Source of the DNA: Solobacterium sp.
GTDB lineage: Bacteria; Bacillota_I; Bacilli_A; Erysipelotrichales; Erysipelotrichaceae
Assembly (NCBI GenBank): GCA_015256455.1
Contig: JABZMB010000066.1
Span: forward strand, 1 to 6,320
Length of the DNA: 6,320 nt
Direction of reading: 5' to 3'
Shown: piece by piece, positions 1 through 4,675 of the stretch
Layout: the number at the start of each line of letters is the position of its first letter
How positions within the stretch are numbered: the stretch's first letter is position 1
Made by a program: the position numbers and the translations under genes
The notes under the pieces: generated by a model
Told to the model about the DNA's origin: nothing
The model's input: the letters and a program-made list of their open reading frames with translations, nothing else
The model's database searches: none

Positions 1-157
1 TATCGTCATTCTTCTTAGATGATTCCTTGGATGAAGAAGTTTCAGTGCTAGTTTCGTGTTTTGCTGTATTGTTTGTTTTTGGTAGCATGAATAGCATAAC
101 TACTAATCCAATTGCTGCAAGTATACTTGTAATGATGAATAATTTCTTTTTGTTCAT
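1..157 (-). CDS. Membrane-anchored or secreted protein, N-terminal part only
   Basis: The first 52 codons of a gene that continues beyond the left edge. The start is the ATG at 157-155, preceded 7 bases upstream by the strong ribosome binding site AGGGAG (165-170), which itself abuts the palindrome at 173-187. The product begins with a short lysine-rich stretch (MNKKK), followed by a hydrophobic segment at about residues 6-28 (LFIITSILAAIGLVVMLFML), then a Ser/Thr/Lys-rich hydrophilic stretch. This is the layout of an uncleaved signal anchor, or of a signal peptide, followed by an extracellular linker. No lipobox cysteine is visible. It is the last gene seen of the right-to-left cluster and follows the Ig-like protein gene closely, so a role at the cell surface is likely. 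The functional domain lies outside the window and the family cannot be named. Confidence 0.75.
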   Translation of the reverse strand, partial: MNKKKLFIITSILAAIGLVVMLFMLPKTNNTAKHETSTETSSSKESSKKNDD

Positions 158-172
158 AAGTTTTCTCCCTTC

Positions 173-187
173 GGGGCAATTTGCCCC
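173..187 (-). repeat. Intergenic palindrome copy 1 (GGGGCAAATTGCCCC on the minus strand)
   Basis: A perfect 7+1+7 palindrome lying 6 bases after the stop codon of the Ig-like protein gene and 2 bases before the AGGGAG ribosome binding site of the next gene. As RNA it can form a stem of at least six pairs. No T-tract follows on the minus strand, so it is not a standard terminator. Unlike the other copies, its central base is A rather than T on the transcribed strand. Confidence 0.9.
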
Positions 188-193
188 AATATT

Positions 194-1288
194 TTAATAA
201 GTTAATTTATATCCTTTGTATAATCCATCTGAACCCATAATTGGCTCACATGAATATGCTCCGTATCCAGATCCAGTCGCAATGCATGCTGAATATCCTG
301 AATCAAGATTGTATCCATCACTAAACATAAAGTATTGCGTTCCGTGTGATGTACTTGTGCTTGGGGCAATTTGCTCCGAACCATTATTTCCTTGTTGTGA
401 TGTATTTCCCGATGGCACCTCAACATAGATAACATCAGGTGTAGGCGCTGGTTTATCGGATAGATGCAGGTTCAATGTAGCCTCCGCTTTGTTATGCTGA
501 CTATCTTCAACACTATACGTTACTACTTGAGTATCCTTGGTTGTGTCGATACTGCTACATTTAACATTTTTGGAAAGATCACCATCCACATTATCTGTTG
601 CTGATTGGATGTATGCCTCACAAGAGAATGCATCTGTTCGATACATTGATACATTGGTTTCTCTTAACGTGATTACTGGAGCATCCTTATCTACAACTTT
701 GACATCTAATGTTTTGGAGATATTTTTAATCCCGTTATCAATCGTATATTTAACTTTATACAAACCTAATTTACTTGTATCAACATCACTATCAATACTT
801 AGTTTTACTTCATTTTCCTCTGAGTAATCTACGATATAATCACTTGGATTAAACATTGATTGATATTCTACTTCAACAGAACTATCTTTTAATTTGATTT
901 CAAGTCTTTGCATGTAGCGTTTGATTTTATCTCCACCAATCACGCTAATCAACACCAATCCTACAACTGCAATTGCAGATACAATCAGAAGCAGTATCTT
1001 TTTTATTCTTTTCTGCTTGATCTCCTCATCTCGCATCTCAAGCTGTCCGCTTTCGTATATAAGCTTTTCTCGGATATGCTGCATTTCATCTGCAGGTATC
1101 GTTATAAAGGAATAAACACCTACATCAATATGATCCTTTAGTCCAAGTCTGATTTGTTCCATCTGCCATTCGTTATATTCTGGCTTTGCGTAAATTGAAA
1201 CATCCAGTCCCTCTTCAAGTCCCATCTTGATCTGCTGCAGTTTATTACCTCTGAAGCCAAGCTGCCTATATTTGTCTATTTCTTCCAA
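194..1288 (-). CDS. Membrane-anchored protein with N-terminal QM-IRLGL repeats and Ig-like extracellular domains
   Basis: 364 residues from a TTG start at 1288. That start is chosen because GGTGAT (1292-1297), a good anti-16S match, sits just upstream and the protein then starts at the repeat domain as (M)EEIDKYRQLGF. A TTG at 1318 is also in frame but lies inside the palindrome. Residues 2-78 hold about three copies of a short repeat resembling QMEQIRLGLKDHIDVGVY, a repeat type I associate with Firmicutes mobile elements. A transmembrane helix spans about 96-119, after a basic stretch (KQKRIKK). Two Ig-like modules follow: about 135-200 and 201-278. The second reads DAPVITL ... ATDNVDGDLS, like DUF5011/HYR-type bacterial Ig folds, with cysteines at 223 and 244. 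A Pro/Ser/Gly-rich linker (about 279-318) leads to a Gly/Tyr-rich tail with two cysteines. The repeats are probably cytoplasmic and the Ig part outside. Its exact role is unknown; surface interaction or adhesion during transfer is inference. Confidence 0.8.
   Translation of the reverse strand: MEEIDKYRQLGFRGNKLQQIKMGLEEGLDVSIYAKPEYNEWQMEQIRLGLKDHIDVGVYSFITIPADEMQHIREKLIYESGQLEMRDEEIKQKRIKKILLLIVSAIAVVGLVLISVIGGDKIKRYMQRLEIKLKDSSVEVEYQSMFNPSDYIVDYSEENEVKLSIDSDVDTSKLGLYKVKYTIDNGIKNISKTLDVKVVDKDAPVITLRETNVSMYRTDAFSCEAYIQSATDNVDGDLSKNVKCSSIDTTKDTQVVTYSVEDSQHNKAEATLNLHLSDKPAPTPDVIYVEVPSGNTSQQGNNGSEQIAPSTSTSHGTQYFMFSDGYNLDSGYSACIATGSGYGAYSCEPIMGSDGLYKGYKLTY
363..377 (-). repeat. Degraded palindrome copy inside the Ig-like protein gene
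   Basis: Reads GGGGCAATTTGCTCC on the plus strand, 14 of 15 bases identical to copy 1. It lies in frame in the linker before the C-terminal Gly/Tyr-rich module and encodes the residues EQIAP. The single change gives a mismatch (or a G-U pair in RNA) in the stem. Such a close match in a coding region is unlikely by chance and may mark a past fusion or insertion. Confidence 0.65.
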
Positions 1289-1291
1289 ACA

Positions 1292-1297
1292 ATCACC
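1292..1297 (-). promoter_or_regulatory. Ribosome binding site deciding the TTG start at 1288
   Basis: GGTGAT on the minus strand matches the distal half of the consensus AAGGAGGTGAT. It ends 3 bases before the TTG, which places the core of the 16S tail at a normal distance. The purine-rich AGGAAAGG further upstream (1303-1310) is better spaced for an out-of-frame ATG at 1299-1297, which opens only a 7-codon reading frame (MVIVWKK, stop at 1276-1278). Confidence 0.5.
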
Positions 1298-1299
1298 AT

Positions 1300-1329
1300 C
1301 TTTCCTTTCCTGGGGCAAATTGCCCCAAA
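1300..1329 (-). repeat. 30-bp direct repeat, copy A: palindrome plus Shine-Dalgarno
   Basis: Identical over 30 bases to 3649-3678. The unit contains the palindrome GGGGCAATTTGCCCC (1312-1326 here) followed, in the direction of transcription, by AGGAAAGGAAAG. Palindrome and ribosome binding site therefore appear to have been copied together. The palindrome is 40 bases downstream of the membrane protein stop codon (1367) and leads into the Ig-like protein gene. Confidence 0.85.
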
Positions 1330-1366
1330 GAATATATTGCTATCTTTTAAAGGTTATCTATAGTGA

Positions 1367-1705
1367 TTAGGCTTGCTTTGGTTTACAGTTGCTCATAATA
1401 ACCTTGACCAACTGATAAATAAATGCAGGAACACAGATGATACCTGCAGCAACAACCTTTGCAATGAATAATCCGATCCAGAATGCAGGTGAAGCAATCA
1501 ACATGATTCTTGTTTTAGATAATAAGTAATTTATCAGTTTGTAACCAAATGGAATCATTGCAAAATAAACAAGACTCGCAAATTTCATCTCATTTTTACC
1601 TATCATCCATATAACTGTTGATAAGATGACTCCTTCAATCAATGTGATAAAGAATTCCTTGTTTGTGTCTACTAATGCATTTTGATACTGTTCTTGTCTG
1701 TTCAT
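1367..1705 (-). CDS. Small multi-pass membrane protein
   Basis: 112 residues from the ATG at 1705-1703, chosen because GGGAGG (1713-1718) lies 7 bases upstream; an in-frame ATG at 1732 would overlap the preceding gene and lacks such a site. The protein starts with a short polar segment (MNRQEQYQNALVDTNKE), followed by hydrophobic segments at about 17-36, 42-62 and 66-105. The last is long enough for two helices, so three or four membrane passes are expected. It ends in a short basic tail (SNCKPKQA). It begins 19 bases after the stop of the 286-residue protein gene and is surely cotranscribed with it. I do not recognise the family. The neighbouring Ig-like and signal-anchor proteins suggest an envelope-associated module. 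Function unknown. Confidence 0.8.
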   Translation of the reverse strand: MNRQEQYQNALVDTNKEFFITLIEGVILSTVIWMIGKNEMKFASLVYFAMIPFGYKLINYLLSKTRIMLIASPAFWIGLFIAKVVAAGIICVPAFIYQLVKVIMSNCKPKQA

Positions 1706-1724
1706 ATGTTTTCCTCCCGACTTA

Positions 1725-2585
1725 TTAAACATCTATTTCTGTACTTGTTTCCAAGTTGTTGAATAATGAACTCTCTGCTTTTGAAGAATATTTGCTCGTA
1801 AATTCTTCAATCGCTGTAAGTATAGTTTGAATGTGTTGTAACTCTTCATCAGAAACTTCCACATTCTCTGCAGTCTTACTAATTGCATTTTTAAGTGCAT
1901 CCGGTTGCTGCAACAAATATCTATCGAAATCAATCATTGCATCTTCTTGACTTGCATAGACTTTTTCATAACCGTTTGGATCATATTTATGAAAGAATCC
2001 ATCTATTGCTCCAATCAAGTTAGCCTTCTTACTCAAGTCTTCCTGTCGTTTCCGTTCCATTACAGAATTTGATTCCTTTAGCAGCTTTACAAAGGAGAAA
2101 GAACTACACTCTTCTCTATTGTCTCCGCTATATAAATAAACCTTTGTTTCTGGATAATATCTCCATTCCATAAAGCCCTTATCATAGACTGTAAGAAATC
2201 GCTTAGACAACTTCACCTTCATATTTCCATCTAACACTTCTTCAGGAATTTTCAAATACACTGCATCATCTGTATTCTTAAAGACTAGATCATCATCAAT
2301 CAGTTGAATCTGGTACCGTGGCATCATCTTTTTGCCATTCATATAGTCTTCTATGCCATCAGCCACAACACCTACCATATTCGTTAACTTCTTTCGATTT
2401 AATTCAAAGTTTTTCTGAACCTCATCCAGCCCACGGATTACCTCTGCACCAGCACCAACGCCATATTCCTTCTTAAAAGCCTCTATGCTTTCCATAACAT
2501 CTATTACATTGATACATAAGGTTTCTAATACAGCGACTGTATTCAAGCCATATAGTTGATGCTTCATCTTTTCTTGTTCATTCAT
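1725..2585 (-). CDS. Hypothetical protein, 286 residues
   Basis: The start is the ATG at 2585-2583 (MNEQEKMKHQLYGLNTV), preceded 7 bases upstream by AAGGG (GAAGGG at 2593-2598). A longer reading from a TTG at 2657 would begin beside a terminator hairpin and has no binding site. Residues 1-80 look helical with heptad-like Leu/Val/Ile spacing. The middle (about 90-175) is a mixed region rich in Tyr, Asp and Lys with likely beta strands (YQIQLIDDDLVFKNTDDAVYL). The C-terminal third is again helical and acidic. No signal peptide, membrane segment or catalytic motif is visible, so it is probably a cytosolic protein. It is the first gene after the non-coding block with the terminator, so it may have its own promoter or depend on readthrough. 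I do not recognise a family with confidence. Confidence 0.8.
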   Translation of the reverse strand: MNEQEKMKHQLYGLNTVAVLETLCINVIDVMESIEAFKKEYGVGAGAEVIRGLDEVQKNFELNRKKLTNMVGVVADGIEDYMNGKKMMPRYQIQLIDDDLVFKNTDDAVYLKIPEEVLDGNMKVKLSKRFLTVYDKGFMEWRYYPETKVYLYSGDNREECSSFSFVKLLKESNSVMERKRQEDLSKKANLIGAIDGFFHKYDPNGYEKVYASQEDAMIDFDRYLLQQPDALKNAISKTAENVEVSDEELQHIQTILTAIEEFTSKYSSKAESSLFNNLETSTEIDV

Positions 2586-2663
2586 CTTCCATCCCTTCTC
2601 TAACAAATTACCACTTGCTTTGTACCAAAAACCATCCAAGCCTTTCATTTGTTCCAATCATTG

Positions 2664-2698
2664 AAAAAAGGTACCTGGCTACTACTCCGGGTACCTTT
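2664..2698 (-). terminator. Rho-independent terminator, minus strand
   Basis: On the minus strand AAAGGTACC (2690-2698) pairs with GGTACCTTT (2667-2675). Inside this, GG pairs with CC across a C/A mismatch, closing an 8-base loop. The 3' arm runs into six T residues (2669-2664). On the plus strand only three T follow, so the direction is minus. It ends transcription from the Xre gene side, or attenuates transcription into the 1725-2585 gene. Confidence 0.85.
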
Positions 2699-2736
2699 CA
2701 TGTGAATTTCCACATTACCATAATACCACGTTTCAA

Positions 2737-2766
2737 GTGCCACGAAATGCCATAATATTTTGGCAC
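2737..2766 (-). other. Stem-loop upstream of the terminator
   Basis: GTGCCA and TGGCAC form a 6-bp stem with an 18-base loop; a nested alternative, TGCCA (minus strand 2765-2761) with TGGCA (2752-2748), is also possible. The minus-strand GGTGCC (2762-2767) can also pair with GGTACC of the terminator (one G-U pair), so two structures are mutually exclusive. This is a weak hint of attenuation. Confidence 0.4.
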
Positions 2767-2770
2767 CATT

Positions 2771-2800
2771 ACTATATTGACTTTTACTATTTTCTGTGAT
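2771..2800 (-). promoter_or_regulatory. Possible promoter for the 1725-2585 gene or a short RNA
   Basis: On the minus strand ATCACA (2795-2800, 4 of 6 to TTGACA) is followed after 18 bases by TATAGT (2771-2776, 5 of 6 to TATAAT). Transcription would start near 2764 and run through the stem-loop and terminator. An alternative is the extended -10 TGGTATTAT at 2720-2728. In AT-rich DNA such matches occur by chance. Confidence 0.3.
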
Positions 2801-2848
2801 AAATGAACTCACCCATCTTATAATTTTCAAGTAATCTCTTTATCTTCT

Positions 2849-2863
2849 GGGGCAAATTGCCCC
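2849..2863 (-). repeat. Intergenic palindrome copy 3, without a clear gene behind it
   Basis: GGGGCAATTTGCCCC on the minus strand, 5 bases after the Xre gene stop codon. The minus-strand flanks ATCTT and AAGAT can extend the stem past a 2-base bulge. Unlike the other copies, no good ribosome binding site and start codon follow, which suggests that a gene behind it was lost or has decayed. Confidence 0.85.
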
Positions 2864-2868
2864 AAGAT

Positions 2869-3420
2869 TTACTTTTGTTGTAACTGCTTTCCGTTTCTTC
2901 CCCAATTAGAATCTATTGCTTCGGATAATATTTTATAATCCTCTTCCGCAACATGTTTCTGTTGCATCAGTTCTTTTGTAATCTGCATGGATGCAAGCAT
3001 GTCAACCACAATTGTGGATTCATTGTGGTTCTTTATCATCCACGCACACGCAACACATATACCTTGTATTAAATTCCAACCCTCACTCCTTCCTACCAAT
3101 TCATCCAATGTTACATTTAATGCATCCGCTATTTTTATGAGTGTACTTATGCGTAGATCTGTATGCTTTCCTCTTTCAAATTCAGATAAGGTTGATTCAA
3201 GCACACCTGTTCTTTTATGTATTTCATAATTATTTATTCCTTTTTCTTTCTTTATCCGCTTGAAGCTTTCTATATTTTTCTTATTTATGTAATATTTAGG
3301 GTTTATACTAACTTTTTGATTTTTTCGTTCAGATAAAGGAAATTCCCTCTTCTCTGTTACTTGCTTTAAATCATTGATATCAATGATTGCTTTCTTCTGT
3401 TCATCATTCCAATTTTTCAT
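2869..3420 (-). CDS. Xre-family transcriptional regulator
   Basis: 183 residues from the ATG at 3420-3418, preceded by AGAGGTGAG (3430-3438) at 9 bases spacing. The helix-turn-helix (HTH_3/Cro-C1 type) covers about residues 50-111: FKRIKKEKG, then YEIHKRTGVLESTLSEFERG, then ISTLIKIADALNVTLDELVG, a textbook Xre pattern. The family binds DNA as a dimer at palindromic operators and often represses its own operon. Unusually there are about 48 residues before the domain, rich in Lys/Asp, and about 70 after it (a helical region, about 114-171, with a hydrophobic stretch GICVACAWMI) that may mediate dimerisation or ligand sensing. Its own ribosome binding site abuts the divergent hairpin at 3439-3455. 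It is a candidate controller of this cluster; the target is unknown. The final residues are Gln-rich. Confidence 0.88.
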   Translation of the reverse strand: MKNWNDEQKKAIIDINDLKQVTEKREFPLSERKNQKVSINPKYYINKKNIESFKRIKKEKGINNYEIHKRTGVLESTLSEFERGKHTDLRISTLIKIADALNVTLDELVGRSEGWNLIQGICVACAWMIKNHNESTIVVDMLASMQITKELMQQKHVAEEDYKILSEAIDSNWGRNGKQLQQK

Positions 3421-3438
3421 ATCGTTATACTCACCTCT

Positions 3439-3455
3439 GGGGGCGTTTCGCCCCC
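3439..3455 (-). repeat. Divergent intergenic hairpin (GGGGGCGAAACGCCCCC)
   Basis: A 7-bp stem with an AAA loop on the minus strand, located 7 bases after the stop codon of the 59-residue gene and directly touching the AGAGGTGAG binding site of the Xre gene. Its position equals that of the other palindromes but its sequence differs in both arms in a compensating way (CAA/TTG replaced by CG/CG, with one extra G-C pair). No T-tract follows, so it is not a terminator. Confidence 0.85.
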
Positions 3456-3462
3456 AAGCTTT

Positions 3463-3642
3463 TTATCTCACCATATACTGCTCTATCGGTTCATCATCAC
3501 AGCCTTTAAAAATCGTAACTACATAATTGTTAGTATCTCTAATCTTATCTGCCCACTTCTTAGCTGCTTTCATATTACTGAACCAAGCAGTCTCAAAGGC
3601 TCTATTTTCTTTTGATAAAATCACCATCAATTCTTCATCCAT
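3463..3642 (-). CDS. Small hypothetical protein, 59 residues
   Basis: Starts at the ATG at 3642-3640, with the purine-rich site AGGAAAGGAA (3651-3660) 8 bases upstream, and ends at TAA (3463-3465). The sequence begins MDEELMVILSKENRAFETAW and continues with SNMKAAKKWADKIRDTNNYVVTIF, ending EQYMVR. The pattern suggests a small fold with a beta strand, an amphipathic helix (about 22-36, AAKKWADKI) and a second strand (YVVTIF). The gene sits between two hairpins, each against a ribosome binding site, which supports it being translated. No family is recognised and no membrane segment is present. It could be a regulator accessory or an element-specific small protein; this is not decidable from sequence. 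Confidence 0.72.
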   Translation of the reverse strand: MDEELMVILSKENRAFETAWFSNMKAAKKWADKIRDTNNYVVTIFKGCDDEPIEQYMVR

Positions 3643-3648
3643 CTATTG

Positions 3649-3678
3649 CTTTCCTTTCCTGGGGCAAATTGCCCCAAA
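3649..3678 (-). repeat. 30-bp direct repeat, copy B: palindrome plus Shine-Dalgarno
   Basis: Identical to 1300-1329. The palindrome is at 3661-3675, and AGGAAAGGAAAG follows in the direction of transcription as the ribosome binding site of the 59-residue gene. It begins 10 bases after the stop of the sigma-like gene (3686). The upstream minus-strand run TTTTT could pair with AGGAA of the binding site, lengthening the stem and covering the site. Confidence 0.88.
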
Positions 3679-3685
3679 AATCTTT

Positions 3686-4252
3686 TTAAAGGAATGCTGG
3701 ATAGTATTCATCTATCTTTGCCCTTTCTCCAAGTGCTTCATATCGCTCCTGAAATATTTCTTGATATTGCCTCATATTTCCGTATTCATCATAATGATCC
3801 AGCTTCCACAAGAGTATTAGTATTTGCTCTGCTTCTTTCACTTTTCTAAAATAAGTTCTTCTTGATATATAACACTCTCTACATATGCATTCATGTTTTT
3901 GATTTAATAGCCATTTCCTGATGATTAGTTCTCTTTCTAGTTCATCCAGATAGTTTCCATTAATGCTTTTAGCCCAGTATTTTATAAAGTTATAAGTATC
4001 TTTATCTCTATCCATTCTTTGAATCACTGTATCTTCTTGCTGATGGTTGTTTTCATCAGATGCAGATAGTATCCACTTCGTAGCTGATTTATAGTGCATC
4101 CTTTCAAAATCATCCTCAACGTGAATTGTATAGTCATCATTTATAGAATAGACATTGCCAACCATCTTAGAGAAGTCCTGCCAGATACCAAACAAGTATT
4201 TCAGTCTTGCATATGAGCTTGTTTTTTTAATCATCACTTCATATCCAATCAT
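3686..4252 (-). CDS. Sigma region 4 / ArpU-like DNA-binding protein
   Basis: 188 residues from the ATG at 4252-4250, directly after the TAA of the preceding gene, with GAGGTGG in that gene's last codons as binding site; translation is therefore probably coupled. About residues 102-147 read LDELERELIIRKWL ... CYISRRTYFRKVKEAEQIL, the layout of a sigma-70 region-4 helix-turn-helix as found in ArpU-type phage and mobile element regulators: an activating turn, then an SRRTYFRK recognition helix. The N-terminal part (1-95) carries charged, helical stretches, and its YKSATKWIL segment is also reminiscent of such regulators. No region 2 of a full sigma factor is evident, so it is more likely a late-gene-type activator than a complete sigma factor. 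Three cysteines (C122, C124, C127) sit in the turn. Its targets are unknown. Confidence 0.68.
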   Translation of the reverse strand: MIGYEVMIKKTSSYARLKYLFGIWQDFSKMVGNVYSINDDYTIHVEDDFERMHYKSATKWILSASDENNHQQEDTVIQRMDRDKDTYNFIKYWAKSINGNYLDELERELIIRKWLLNQKHECICRECYISRRTYFRKVKEAEQILILLWKLDHYDEYGNMRQYQEIFQERYEALGERAKIDEYYPAFL

Positions 4253-4606
4253 TTATCCACCTCTATTTTCCATAGATTTTCTAATCAGTTCCATCTCTGC
4301 TTCATTTAGAATCTTTGCTTGGTATTTTAGTCGGAAATTTGGAATCATTTGTTCTAATTCCATCAAATTGTTAAGTGATGCAGTTTTCAAATAAAGATAA
4401 ATCAGGTCTTTTAAGTGCAGTTGATCAGACTTCTTTAATTCAAGGTTATTCATTTCCAAAGTCTGCACCTGGTTCAATGAAGCGCCGGAAAGCACTTTAA
4501 GAGTTGCTATCATATGCCATATCTCTGGACTTGTTTCACTACTTGCCGTTTGTAAAACTGTTCCACAGATATCATCAATATTTTTTACCATATCTTCCAG
4601 TTCCAT
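4253..4606 (-). CDS. Small helical hypothetical protein, 117 residues
   Basis: The start is the ATG at 4606-4604 because GGAGG (4613-4617) lies 6 bases upstream. A GTG six codons earlier (4624) is possible with GAAGGAAAG behind it, but would read the binding site as coding sequence. The protein (MELEDMVKNIDDICG ... KSMENRGG) is predicted to be almost entirely alpha-helical, Leu/Met/Glu-rich, without membrane segments or recognisable motif; the region around residues 35-85 could form a coiled coil or helical bundle. Its stop codon TAA directly precedes the ATG of the sigma-like protein, so the two may be made in equal amounts and possibly act together. Family not recognised. Confidence 0.75.
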   Translation of the reverse strand: MELEDMVKNIDDICGTVLQTASSETSPEIWHMIATLKVLSGASLNQVQTLEMNNLELKKSDQLHLKDLIYLYLKTASLNNLMELEQMIPNFRLKYQAKILNEAEMELIRKSMENRGG

Positions 4607-4636
4607 AGTTTTCCTCCGCTTCACTTTCTTTCCTTC

Positions 4637-4651
4637 GGGGCAAATTGCCCC
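4637..4651 (-). repeat. Intergenic palindrome, first copy after parB
   Basis: GGGGCAATTTGCCCC on the minus strand in the gap between the parB stop (4676) and the next gene, followed at once by GAAGGAAAG. The flanks CTTT and GAAG extend the stem to about ten pairs including one U-G, overlapping the first purine tract but not the GGAGG that serves the ATG at 4606. Confidence 0.9.
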
Positions 4652-4675
4652 AAAGTATCACTAAACCTTTATCAC

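Larger units (their letters stand above)
2586..2868 (-). other. Non-coding block between two gene groups
   Basis: 283 bases without a convincing gene. In transcription order it holds a palindrome copy (2849-2863), a possible promoter (2771-2800), a stem-loop GTGCCA/TGGCAC (2761-2766 with 2737-2742), a strong terminator hairpin (2664-2698), and the ribosome binding site of the next gene. The open frame 2645-2830 spans the terminator and is not credible. The block may be a regulated leader of the 286-residue protein gene, a short RNA gene, or the remains of a lost gene. Confidence 0.6.

Noticed and set aside
537..1141. Plus-strand open frames opposite the Ig-like protein gene
   Set aside because: Antisense shadows of a well supported gene, without ribosome binding sites or recognisable domains.
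2586..2657. N-terminal extension of the 286-residue protein from a TTG at 2657
   Set aside because: No ribosome binding site at 2657, the extension begins beside the terminator, and the ATG at 2585 has a well spaced AAGGG.
2776..2806. Plus-strand promoter-like TTGACT followed by TAAATG
   Set aside because: No plus-strand gene follows, and the -10 match is poor in AT-rich sequence.
2645..2830. 61-residue minus-strand open frame starting at TTG
   Set aside because: It runs through the terminator hairpin and its T-tract, has only a weak binding site, overlaps the next gene's upstream region and shows no protein-like composition.
3527..3849. Plus-strand open frames of 67-97 residues
   Set aside because: They are antisense to the 59-residue and sigma-like genes, lack binding sites, and have the Leu/Ser/Phe-rich look of shadow frames.
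173..4651. The palindromes as rho-independent terminators
   Set aside because: None is followed by a T-tract on either strand and they lie directly on ribosome binding sites of tightly packed genes.
173..4651. The palindromes as parS sites for the ParB protein
   Set aside because: The sequence does not resemble the TGTTTCACGTGAAACA consensus, none lies next to parAB promoters, and the fixed position before ribosome binding sites is unexplained by a centromere. Not strictly excluded for a divergent ParB.
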